This document shows, piece by piece, positions 9,293 through 15,949 of a stretch of 64,000 nt of DNA. The number at the start of each line of letters is the position of its first letter. Within the stretch, counting starts at the first letter, position 1. The stretch spans positions 1 through 64,000 of the forward strand of contig CCRI01000002.1 of assembly GCA_000985875.1 (NCBI GenBank). Direction: 5' to 3'. The position numbers and the translations under genes are program-made. The notes below the pieces were generated by a model. The model had not been told where the DNA came from, did not search any database, and saw nothing but the letters and a program-made list of their open reading frames with translations. This stretch comes from Neorhizobium galegae bv. officinalis (GTDB lineage: Bacteria > Pseudomonadota > Alphaproteobacteria > Rhizobiales > Rhizobiaceae).

Positions 9293-10234
9293 ATGGACCT
9301 GATCCTTCACCCCGACGACGGCGTCGAGCCCCACCACGCGTCCTCCCCGACCGACCGCTTCATCTATGAGATGCAGATCTTCGGCTATCGTCCCTTCCAG
9401 GACGAGCCCGATCCCCGGCCATTGCCGGAAGAACCGCAGGTCCAGTCATCGATCACCGCGATCTTCGGTGCCTTCGCCGAAATGCTCGGTGACACCCGCC
9501 TGGAGCCCGATCTCGAAGACCTCTTCTGGTCGATCCCCAATCTCTTCCATCGCGCCGGCGAGCGCATCCAGCGCGAGCTCGACCGCAACGAGGAAGCGCA
9601 GCGCACCGGTCAGCGCGAGCAGGACGGCTCCGAGGTGAAAAGTGTCGAACTCGAACGGCTCATCGCGGAAGGCATCACACTCCTGGAGCGCCGCAACGCC
9701 TTCGAGTTCATGCGCGACTGCGCGGCCGACCTCTTTGAGGCGCAGACCGGTTCGTCCTGGCGGCCACGCACCGGCTCCAAGGTCAATCACGCCAACATGA
9801 CGGCGGCGATGATCGATAGCCGGGACTTCCTCTCCGCTCGACGCCGCGCCGAAACCGAGGTGCTGATCCCGGCCGGCACCAAGATCGCCTTCTCCGGCGG
9901 TATGGACTACAACGATCATGAGCGGATCTGGGCCAAGCTCGATCAGGCTCATGCCAAGCATCCCGACATGGTGCTGCTCCATGGCGGCTCGCCAAAAGGC
10001 GCCGAACGGATCGCTGCCTGCTGGGCTGAAGCCCGCAAGGTGACGCAGATCACCTTCAAACCCAACTGGACCAAACACGCCAAAGCGGCCCCGTTCCGGC
10101 GCAACGACGACATGCTCTCTGTCATGCCCGCTGGATTGATCGTCTTTCCCGGAAACGGCATCACCGGCAATCTTGCCGACAAGGCGCGTCGTCTCGGCAT
10201 CCCGGTCTGGCAAGCTTCAGGAGACGACGCGTGA
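9293..10234 (+). CDS. DUF2493 (SLOG-like) protein
   Basis: 313 residues from ATG 9293, which has GGAG eight bases upstream; the frame stays open further upstream but that part is the GC-rich leader. The C-terminal third (about 195-305) is the DUF2493 domain: KIAFSGGMDYNDHERIW, a VLLHGGSPKGAERIAACWA glycine motif and LIVFPGNGITGNLADKA. DUF2493 belongs to the Rossmann-like SLOG group, proposed to bind nucleotide-derived ligands. The N-terminal part is helical and acidic with no assigned domain. It is a usual partner of DUF736 and Toprim genes on rhizobial replicons. Ligand unknown. Confidence 0.85.
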   Translation: MDLILHPDDGVEPHHASSPTDRFIYEMQIFGYRPFQDEPDPRPLPEEPQVQSSITAIFGAFAEMLGDTRLEPDLEDLFWSIPNLFHRAGERIQRELDRNEEAQRTGQREQDGSEVKSVELERLIAEGITLLERRNAFEFMRDCAADLFEAQTGSSWRPRTGSKVNHANMTAAMIDSRDFLSARRRAETEVLIPAGTKIAFSGGMDYNDHERIWAKLDQAHAKHPDMVLLHGGSPKGAERIAACWAEARKVTQITFKPNWTKHAKAAPFRRNDDMLSVMPAGLIVFPGNGITGNLADKARRLGIPVWQASGDDA

Positions 10235-10250
10235 GCGCCGTTTCCTCGAA

Positions 10251-10305
10251 AGATGGAAAATATGGAAAACATGGGAAAAATGGCTTATATGGAAACCGTA
10301 CTGGA
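10251..10305 (+). repeat. Short ATGGAAAA-type tandem repeats before the antitoxin
   Basis: Three near-identical units of about nine bases (ATGGAAAAT, ATGGAAAAC, ATGGGAAAA) followed by two looser copies lie immediately upstream of the antitoxin start. They are likely part of the autoregulatory operator of the toxin-antitoxin pair; this is an inference from position. Confidence 0.4.
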
Positions 10306-10315
10306 GATTATAGCC

Positions 10316-10576
10316 ATGAAGCAGTTCACGACAGGCGACTTGAACAAACAAATCGGCGATATCACCGACGCGGCGAGCCGCGAGCCGGTGATGCTCACCC
10401 GGCACAAGAAGCCGCGTTTCGTGCTGATGAGCTACGAGCACTATGAGCGCATGCGCAGCGGCGGCAACCCCCGCCGTGCCTATCATATCTCGGAGATGCC
10501 CGCCGAGCATGCAGAACTGTTCGACGAGGCGCTCGATCGACTGGCGCGCGGTGAAGGCTACGACGATGAGCCGTGA
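10316..10576 (+). CDS. Phd/YefM-family antitoxin
   Basis: 86 residues from ATG 10316; the frame extends upstream through repeats but MKQFTTGDLNKQIGD is the natural N-terminus of this family. It has the Phd/YefM layout: an N-terminal DNA-binding fold, then EPVMLTRHKKPRFVLMSYEHYERM, the typical motif of antitoxins of type II systems. The C-terminal part is acidic and would bind the toxin. Its last 11 bases overlap the next gene, the usual arrangement for such modules. The antitoxin would neutralise the toxin and repress the operon, probably through the short repeats just upstream. Likely role: stable inheritance of the replicon. Confidence 0.85.
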   Translation: MKQFTTGDLNKQIGDITDAASREPVMLTRHKKPRFVLMSYEHYERMRSGGNPRRAYHISEMPAEHAELFDEALDRLARGEGYDDEP

Positions 10577-10985
10577 ATTCCGCCCTGGCGAGGTCATCTC
10601 CTATCCCTACCTGTGGGGCTGGCAGCAGCAGCGCGGCGAAACCGAGGGCCGAAAGCAGCGCCCTGTCTGCGTCGTCATCGCCATCCGAAGTGCCACCGAT
10701 GGAAGCACGCATCTGGCCCTTCTCGCCATCATTACGCAGCCGCCGCAGGCGGGCCGGATCGCTCTGGAGATCCCCGAAATCGAGCGCAAGCGTGCGGGCC
10801 TAAGTGATCTGAAGCGGTGCTGGATCATGGCCGACGAGTACAATTACGATATCGTCGAGGGCTCCTGGTACATCGAGCCCGATCAGGACATCCTCGGCCG
10901 CTTCAGCAAATCCTTTACGGTGAAGATCGCCAGACTGTTTGCCGAGGCGCGCGGCCGAACTGGCCGGGTCAACCGGCTTGATTGA
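10566..10985 (+). CDS. Putative type II toxin partner
   Basis: 139 residues from ATG 10566, overlapping the antitoxin stop. FRPGEVISYPYLWGWQQQRG, then RPVCVVIAI, is reminiscent of the N-terminal strand region of PemK/MazF-type SH3-like RNases, where a PGDIV...KGRPVLV pattern is usual. I cannot identify catalytic residues with certainty, and the length is slightly above that family's norm of about 110. The overlap with a Phd-type antitoxin is the main reason for the toxin call. Translational coupling would keep toxin level below antitoxin. Alternative: a non-toxin partner of a solitary antitoxin. Confidence 0.65.
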   Translation: MSREFRPGEVISYPYLWGWQQQRGETEGRKQRPVCVVIAIRSATDGSTHLALLAIITQPPQAGRIALEIPEIERKRAGLSDLKRCWIMADEYNYDIVEGSWYIEPDQDILGRFSKSFTVKIARLFAEARGRTGRVNRLD

Positions 10986-11567
10986 GGCTTGGCGCTGCTT
11001 CTTCCGCTTTGATCCACGCCGCGTCGTCGCAGTGGCGGATCCGTGGCGCTATCCAATCAACTCCGCGACGATTGCGTGGTTGGCTGGCTGTTCGCGGGCT
11101 CTTCTCGATTGATCTGGATGCCCCGCCACCGCTGCAGTCGGCGGCGACATCCCTTGTAATCACCCCTGTTACGCGGTCCTGGGCTGCAGAGCTGCAGTCG
11201 CGTCAGGGAATCCGACAATTCGAGCGCGCCGGCTTGGTCATCTTTGATGATGAGGCTGGGATCGGTGCTGATCTATCGCGTCGCGACTGGTTGACGGCCA
11301 CCGCCCGTTGACCCGAACACCACCGACGCATGTCGCAAGCGCGGCACTCGGCGGGTCCGCAAAGGGCAGCCGGGGCGAGGTCTCCTGCTGACGTCTCAAT
11401 CAAGGACCATTCCCGTTCTTAATGTCGCCTTTCTAAGGGACCGGCCGCCATCAGCGTCAACCCCGCAAGGGGGTTCCCCTCCGCTTAAGCTTCGGTGACG
11501 CCTGCGGCGCAGTCCCTTCTTCGGGCGCCATCGGGAATGGTCCCGATGCAACGAAGGAGACAATCCC
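10986..11567. other. Region without a recognisable gene; structured leader at its end
   Basis: 580 bp between the toxin and the DUF736 gene. Several frames are open but none is protein-like. Near the right end are two hairpins: AACCCCGC/GGGGGTT around 11458-11474, and CATCGGGA/TCCCGATG around 11530-11549. The second stem ends about 18 bases before the DUF736 start, so it may influence translation. Confidence 0.4.
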
Positions 11568-11891
11568 ATGGCTACCACGATCGCAACCCTCACCGAAAAG
11601 ACCGACGGCACTCTCGAAGGCGTCTTCGCCACCATCCGGGTCAACGCCCCGATCGCCCTCATCCCGAACGCCAGCAAGGCGAGCGAAGAAGCCCCCGACT
11701 ACCGCATCATCCATCGCAAGACCGGCTTCGAGATCGGCGCCGGCTGGAACCGCATTTCCCGCCAGACCGGCGAGGAATACATCTCCACGAAGCTCGAAGC
11801 GCCTGAGATCGGCGTGATCTTCGGCAACGTCGCCCCCGCACCCGGCGGCGAGCCCGGCAAGAAGGTCATCCTCTGGAACAGCCCGGCCTGA
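11568..11891 (+). CDS. DUF736 family protein
   Basis: 107 residues that match the DUF736 family over full length: MATTIATLTEKTDGTLEGVF at the start, a central YRIIHRKTGFEIGAGWNRIS and EYISTKLEAPEIG. Members occur almost exclusively on alphaproteobacterial plasmids and conjugative elements; their function is unknown. AAGGAG lies at good spacing before ATG. The leader contains two hairpins, so translational control is possible. The gene is followed by a perfect 10-bp hairpin and then another small gene in the same direction. Confidence 0.9.
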   Translation: MATTIATLTEKTDGTLEGVFATIRVNAPIALIPNASKASEEAPDYRIIHRKTGFEIGAGWNRISRQTGEEYISTKLEAPEIGVIFGNVAPAPGGEPGKKVILWNSPA

Positions 11892-11899
11892 ACCGCACC

Positions 11900-11923
11900 G
11901 CCGGCCCCGCAATCGGGGCCGGC
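11900..11923 (+). terminator. Intercistronic hairpin 5 (perfect 10-bp stem)
   Basis: GCCGGCCCCG at 11900-11909 pairs perfectly with CGGGGCCGGC at 11914-11923 around a CAAT loop. No T-run follows, and AAAGGAGG for the next gene comes 12 bases later. It shares its placement with the other intercistronic hairpins. Confidence 0.6.
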
Positions 11924-11946
11924 GCCTCATTCCAAAGGAGGCCGCC

Positions 11947-12279
11947 ATGAGCCGCTACACAATTACCGTCATCAGGACTGCATCCCGCCACTCAGACCCG
12001 GATGCCATTATCGGCTACGACCGTCCGCTCCAGACGTTCTTCCTCCAGGCATTTCCGGACGCCGATGGCGACAATCTTGAACTCTGGCTTGGTACGGACT
12101 TCAGGGAACTCGAAACACTTTCGCAACTGCGGACCGCAGCAATCGCGCTCGGTTTCGACTTCATCCCTTTGGCATCCGGCATTCTTCACAAGCTGCTGGA
12201 CGACCATGCCCGCGAAGCCCATCACGCGGTCAGCGACTCGATCATCCAGGATGTTCTTGAGCGGACATCCGCCCGCTGA
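11947..12279 (+). CDS. Hypothetical protein
   Basis: 110 residues, soluble, with no signal or membrane segment. The segment YDRPLQTFFLQAFPDADGDN followed by LELWLGTDFREL is distinctive but I do not recognise the family. AAAGGAGG gives a strong ribosome site before ATG 11947. It sits downstream of the DUF736 gene, separated only by a hairpin, so co-expression is likely. It ends just before a strong bidirectional terminator shared with the convergent HU gene. Confidence 0.6.
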   Translation: MSRYTITVIRTASRHSDPDAIIGYDRPLQTFFLQAFPDADGDNLELWLGTDFRELETLSQLRTAAIALGFDFIPLASGILHKLLDDHAREAHHAVSDSIIQDVLERTSAR

Positions 12280-12294
12280 CGCAGGCCCAAAAAG

Positions 12295-12325
12295 AAAATA
12301 GCCCGGCACGGCGCCGGGCTATTTT
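12295..12325. terminator. Bidirectional intrinsic terminator
   Basis: AAAATAGCCCGGC at 12295-12307 pairs perfectly with GCCGGGCTATTTT at 12313-12325 around a five-base loop. A-runs and T-runs on both sides allow termination in both directions, fitting its place between the convergent 110-residue gene and the HU gene. Confidence 0.9.
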
Positions 12326-12338
12326 TATGCTGACAAAA

Positions 12339-12617
12339 TTACTTGTTCAGTGCGTCTTTCAGTGCCTTCGCCGGCGTAAAGGCCAGCTTCTTGGCGGCGG
12401 CAACCTTGATCGTTGCGCCAGTCGACGGGTTGCGAGCCTCGCGCTCCGGCGTTGCCTTGACCTTGAACTTGCCAAAACCCGGAAGCGACGTCTCGTTGCC
12501 CGCGACGGCTGCCGCCGTGATGGAGGCGATCACCGCCTCGACGATGGCTTTCCCCTGTACCTTGGTGAGGCCGTGCTCGCCTGCAATCTTGTCGGCAATT
12601 TCGTTGGTGGTGGTCAT
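12339..12617 (-). CDS. HU-family DNA-binding protein
   Basis: 92 residues from ATG at 12617, chosen because MTTTNEIADKIAGEHGLTKV is the normal HU N-terminus; the frame continues upstream without a matching family segment. The signature region LPGFGKFKVKATPEREARNP includes the conserved GFG and the proline-tipped arm that bends DNA. HU dimers compact DNA and assist replication, recombination and transfer. A plasmid-borne copy probably acts on the replicon itself. The stop is close to the strong bidirectional terminator. Confidence 0.9.
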   Translation of the reverse strand: MTTTNEIADKIAGEHGLTKVQGKAIVEAVIASITAAAVAGNETSLPGFGKFKVKATPEREARNPSTGATIKVAAAKKLAFTPAKALKDALNK

Positions 12618-13015
12618 TTCCTGTCTCCGGACCGTGATCGATACGGAATCCCTGCCACCACCGCCGCACGCTGTCATCGACAAACTGCGGCAATTGCCGC
12701 GAAAAGCCCCGGATTTCCACAGTTAATCAGGTGGTTGCGTGTCGATAAACCCGAAGACAGGCATCGAGCCCGTCTTCGGGTTCGGGTGCGGTACGGAGAG
12801 GTAATGTCTGCTCAGTCGGTCCGATGATGTCATGGGGGCATGACGGCCTCAAGGACGAGCGGTGCCCCCAATTTTGCCTCCGCTCCGGTTCCCTGCACTC
12901 CGGCAAAATCGGCACCCCCACTCGCCGCCGCTGGCGGTCGCGTTCCGCGATCCCTGACCCCGCCACGTCCCCATGACCGCGCGCGTCGTCTTTCACAAAC
13001 GTCGAGGAGACGACG
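12618..13015. other. Region upstream of HU with a strong hairpin
   Basis: 398 bp without a supported gene. AACCCGAAGAC at 12748-12758 pairs perfectly with GTCTTCGGGTT at 12772-12782. No T-run follows on either strand. The rest probably contains the HU promoter and that of the small downstream gene. Confidence 0.4.
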
Positions 13016-13180
13016 ATGCTTCTGGAACAACACATTGAAGAGCTGCGGGCCGAATTGCGAAATGCCGTGTACCCCGCCGAACGCCGCGAGATCGAGGTCG
13101 AGCTGGAACTCGCCTGTGCCGAGTTGGCGGTGATCATGGCCGAACAGGAGGGTGTAATCGACGCCGAGCCGCCCTTCTGA
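13016..13180 (+). CDS. Small acidic protein
   Basis: 54 residues, beginning MLLEQHIEELRAELRNA. GAGGAG lies eight bases before the ATG. The composition, two amphipathic helices with many Glu and Arg, suggests a small helical hairpin like those found on rhizobial plasmids. No family function known to me. A long open frame runs antisense here, but this strand has the strong ribosome site and the more protein-like sequence. Confidence 0.55.
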   Translation: MLLEQHIEELRAELRNAVYPAERREIEVELELACAELAVIMAEQEGVIDAEPPF

Positions 13181-13359
13181 GGCGGCTTTCACCATGTCGC
13201 CTGGCCTGACGCGCCGGGTCGACCGACGCTTCACGCCCGAAGCTTCGCTTGGCCATTGGCTCGTGTCAGAACCTGCGGTGTTTCCTTTGGAAAGGCCGCC
13301 GCCATTGGATACCACTCCATTTTCGATCCCATGCAATCGACATGAGGATGGCGTCGGCC

Positions 13360-13650
13360 TTCGCGGCGCTCCTTTGCTAAGGATCAGCCGGTCTATCTGG
13401 CGGACATGCGGTTTCGGCCTGTATCCGCGCGACCGTCTCTTTCGCAGAAGCTGTAGGAACAGCCTGACCGCCTCTTCCTGCCGCGCGAAATGATGCTCCC
13501 GCCTTTGGCCGGTGGCGCCGATGCGACCCCATCGGCGGATGAGACAGACCTCGCCGAACAGGTTGGGCTCGATCGACATGGCATAGGACCGGGCCCTGTT
13601 TTTTGGGCGTCAATGCGTTCGACATAAAGCTGGTAGCGTTGCGCAATCAT
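13360..13650 (-). pseudogene. WGR-domain protein, frameshifted
   Basis: The start (ATG 13650, MIAQRYQLYVERIDAQK) and the continuation (MSIEPNLFGEVCLIRRWGRI then GATGQRREHHF) lie in different frames. They join cleanly if the A6 run at 13599-13604 (minus-strand sense) is A7, giving AQKNRARSYAMSIEP. WGR domains are small nucleic-acid-interaction modules named for Trp-Gly-Arg; in rhizobia they occur as stand-alone proteins of about 80-100 residues. The frameshift sits in a homopolymer, so slippage mutation, programmed slippage or a sequencing error are all possible. The end is approximate because the second frame stays open far beyond the domain. Confidence 0.75.
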
Positions 13651-13744
13651 CAAACGGAGAATCGTCTCATCGTTCGCATGCCATCGATGCCCGCTCCCTC
13701 CAGTCACGGACATCCCGGCAGCTCACGACGACGGCTCGCTTCAG

Positions 13745-13891
13745 CATCTCTTACCAAACCGGCCTGGCCATCGTGCTGTTCCTCGGGCGCGGATCACAGG
13801 CCATGGCCTGTGATCGCTGTTGCTCTGTCTGGCGACTCGCGAAAGCATTGGCACGTCGGGTTCGGTGGCCAGGCCGGTTTGGTAAGAGATG
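13745..13891. repeat. Perfect 26-bp inverted repeat with 95-bp loop
   Basis: The 26 bases at 13745-13770 (CATCTCTTACCAAACCGGCC and six more) are exactly the reverse complement of 13866-13891. The loop carries its own 24-bp palindrome. The arms contain no gene. Could be the ends of a small non-autonomous element, a large cruciform, or regulator binding sites. Confidence 0.85.
13792..13815. repeat. Perfect 24-bp palindrome
   Basis: Each half is GATCACAGGCCA and its reverse complement, with no spacer and an NcoI-type CCATGG centre. It lies inside the loop of the 26-bp inverted repeat. Possibly a dimeric regulator site. Confidence 0.85.
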
Positions 13892-13899
13892 GCAGGATA

Positions 13900-13921
13900 G
13901 GCTATTGGTATACCAATAGCC
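13900..13921. promoter_or_regulatory. 22-bp palindrome resembling a GntR-type operator
   Basis: The half-site GGCTATTGGTA is followed directly by its reverse complement. The TTGGTATACCAA core resembles operators of GntR/FadR-type repressors. No GntR gene is present in the window, so a chromosomal or other plasmid regulator would be needed. Direct evidence is only the symmetry. Confidence 0.5.
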
Positions 13922-14409
13922 GTCTCGCCCGCGGGGCGATGGTCGCAAGGCGAGCAAAGCTTGCCGAAAAACTGCGATCTGACCGGCACGCATCGACGTG
14001 GACGTACGGGCGTCGGGCCGGAAGGATCGGGGTCTTTAGGCGGGCGGCACGTTATCGGTTGAAGCTGGCAGCTCGTTGAATGCGGGATTGCGATGATCAG
14101 CGTTTAGGGCAATCGGGGATTAGGTGAATGTCCGAACTAGCGATTGCGTCGATGTGCAACGCGGTGAATCCGCGTTCGCCCGAATAGGCGAATAGGCGCT
14201 TCACCGATTGAGCGGACCAGCGTATCGGTGAAAGAGCGCTTGAGCCAATCACCAAATTTGCGAACCAGTGCGTGCGTGCATCAGCGAGTTCGCGAAGGAG
14301 CGATTCAGTGGATATGAGCATCGCCGATGGTGTGAATTGACGAGGCCAAACTCGTGCGAGCCGACCGTGTGGGCGAGTAGCCATTTTTACCAAGCCCAAA
14401 TTTTAAATC

Positions 14410-15354
14410 TTGAGCAATTGGTTTCGGACTGCTACAAAATTGTACTTGAGTGCAAGTTTGAACTCTGAAAACCAAACCTTGCCGGTGCCATTTCTTGTCT
14501 GCTGCAAGGTGGCGAGCGTCGGATCAGAGCTTGCATTCGCGACACTTTCCATCAGCAAGACGGATTTTCTTCTGACAAGCCATCGGTCCTTACTGACGAA
14601 GGAATGGTACAAGGTTCCGGTCTGCGTCGACTGCCCGGATTGCGGCGCGCAAACCCGGTCTGCCGGAATCGTCGTCGGATCGTCAAGCCTGGTGAGCGAC
14701 GCCGGGTTGTCGGCTGAAAGTGATGACCTGAAGAACGCGTGGGCGCTGCTTGGCGCCTTTGCGTTCGTCGAGTCGATCGGTGGCCGCACCCAGAATATAG
14801 AACGCTTCCTTGTCGGCCGTTTTCACAGAGCATTTGCTTTGAGGAGTGATCAGTTGGTGTCGCTCTGCGAGCACTGTGCGGAAAGTCTTAGGCCAAGCCT
14901 CCTACGGCCGGCCGTCATGAACGGGTTCGTGCATCTGGGACGGCGGCGGCTGCTGGTCAATGAGCGCTTGCTTCTGTTCTCGTCGGGCGCAGCGCTGACG
15001 GAATTTCACGGCGGCACGTCGATCGAAGAGTGCGACCTGCCGCATCCGGACTACGCCTTAATGCTCATCTGCGACACTGAGAGCCACGGCTGTGAAACCG
15101 GTACCCTCGAATTGTGGCATAGCATCGCACGCAACGACTACGCCATCGTCGTCAAGGGACATCAGGGTCGCGAGATGTTTCGCGACGGTCTCAATGACGA
15201 CCTGGCAGAAGTCGTCGCAACCATCTCCAGTCTCGGGCTGGTGCTGACCGAACTGCACATGGCCCAAGCCTCGTCGCCCTTTTGCGGGCTTGCCCGCGAT
15301 CTCTTTCTCGAAGCCCTTGAACGTGCCGGTTATCGGCAGGAAACCAAGAGATGA
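14410..15354 (+). CDS. Hypothetical protein with two CxxC pairs, first gene of the transfer region
   Basis: Up to 314 residues if the TTG at 14410 is used. The 20-bp operator at 14438-14457 lies inside this frame, so a later start (GTG 14485 or GTG 14506) is more likely. Two cysteine pairs (VDCPDCGAQTR and SLCEHCAESL) could bind a metal. No signal peptide or membrane segment is visible. I do not recognise the family. The stop TGA is four bases before the start of the lipoprotein gene, so the two are co-transcribed and precede the virB operon. Control by the same dyad as virB suggests a transfer-linked role. Confidence 0.55.
   Translation: MSNWFRTATKLYLSASLNSENQTLPVPFLVCCKVASVGSELAFATLSISKTDFLLTSHRSLLTKEWYKVPVCVDCPDCGAQTRSAGIVVGSSSLVSDAGLSAESDDLKNAWALLGAFAFVESIGGRTQNIERFLVGRFHRAFALRSDQLVSLCEHCAESLRPSLLRPAVMNGFVHLGRRRLLVNERLLLFSSGAALTEFHGGTSIEECDLPHPDYALMLICDTESHGCETGTLELWHSIARNDYAIVVKGHQGREMFRDGLNDDLAEVVATISSLGLVLTELHMAQASSPFCGLARDLFLEALERAGYRQETKR
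14438..14457. promoter_or_regulatory. Transfer-operon operator, copy A
   Basis: AATTGTACTTGAGTGCAAGT, a dyad matching the other three copies in 17 or more of 20 positions. It lies just before the probable start of the CxxC-pair gene that opens the transfer region. Confidence 0.7.
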
Positions 15355-15358
15355 AGCC

Positions 15359-15814
15359 ATGCGAACCTCATCAGCTTTGTTTTGGCCGATGGTCGTTGCA
15401 ATCCCCTTGGTTGCCTGTGGACAGCTGACACAGGCCCCGCGACCGCCACAGCCGTTTGCATATCTCACTCTCACGGCCTGCAGAAACTATCCAGGCGACA
15501 TCGTCGAGTGCCAGTTGGAATATGGCACCGATTTCGGGCGCCACCGTCTCGGTCCCGTGCAGCAGGTCTCACGCAATCTGGCGACGGGCCTCCATGGTTA
15601 CCGCTATCGGGTGCTTGACTGCTGGCCGGCATCGAGGGTTCAGCGCGAATTGCCGAATTTCACATGCAGAACCTATCGTAGCCAGTCCGGAGCCGATGCC
15701 GGATCGGTTTTGGTCAAAGGCGGCACCGCCGTGCGCTTGGCGCGTATTTTGGGCGATCGAGAGCAGATCTTGCATCGTTGGATGCCCGATCGATGGGCGC
15801 GCCTACACGATTGA
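15359..15814 (+). CDS. Putative lipoprotein of the T4SS operon
   Basis: 151 residues from ATG 15359, four bases after the previous stop. The N-terminus MRTSSALFWPMVVAIPLVAC ends in a lipobox (LVAC), so the mature protein is predicted to be lipidated and anchored to an outer or inner membrane. The mature part has four further cysteines (for example CRNYPG and DCWPAS) that could form disulfides. I do not recognise the family. Its position immediately before virB1 and behind the same operator suggests a transfer-apparatus accessory or an exclusion lipoprotein. Longer in-frame starts upstream lack a signal peptide and are not preferred. Confidence 0.6.
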   Translation: MRTSSALFWPMVVAIPLVACGQLTQAPRPPQPFAYLTLTACRNYPGDIVECQLEYGTDFGRHRLGPVQQVSRNLATGLHGYRYRVLDCWPASRVQRELPNFTCRTYRSQSGADAGSVLVKGGTAVRLARILGDREQILHRWMPDRWARLHD

Positions 15815-15858
15815 ATTCTTTGAGTATCTGACTTGTAAGGGACCCTTTCCTTCTCAAA

Positions 15859-15878
15859 ACTTGTACTGCAGTGCAATT
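15859..15878. promoter_or_regulatory. Transfer-operon operator, copy B
   Basis: ACTTGTACTGCAGTGCAATT, upstream of virB1 and 55 bp before copy C on the same face or close to it. The gap around it holds no gene. Confidence 0.75.
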
Positions 15879-15913
15879 TTTGTGTTGATTTCCGTCCGAT
15901 AATGCAGTTCAAA

Positions 15914-15933
15914 ACTTGTACCGAAGTACAAGT
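15914..15933. promoter_or_regulatory. Transfer-operon operator, copy C
   Basis: ACTTGTACCGAAGTACAAGT, a nearly perfect dyad (ACTTGTAC with GTACAAGT). It ends 16 bp before the preferred virB1 start, so binding would overlap the promoter or leader. Confidence 0.75.
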
Positions 15934-15949
15934 CTGGACCGGTTCGGCA

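Larger units (their letters stand above)
13651..14409. other. Gene-free region rich in palindromes
   Basis: About 760 bp with no supported gene. It contains a 26-bp inverted repeat enclosing a 24-bp palindrome, then a 22-bp palindrome, each listed separately, and further right a 9-bp inverted repeat (TTCACCGAT 14200-14208, ATCGGTGAA 14224-14232). The makeup suits a control or origin region rather than coding DNA. Confidence 0.5.

Noticed and set aside
12830..13579. A 249-residue minus-strand open frame containing the WGR domain
   Set aside because: Only its first 75 residues are WGR-like. The rest is antisense to a small gene with a strong ribosome site and looks like chance read-through.
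14160..14350. Possible iteron-like repeats (GCGATT and CGAATAGG copies)
   Set aside because: Copies are short and irregular, with no constant spacing and no replication initiator gene nearby, so an origin is not supported here.
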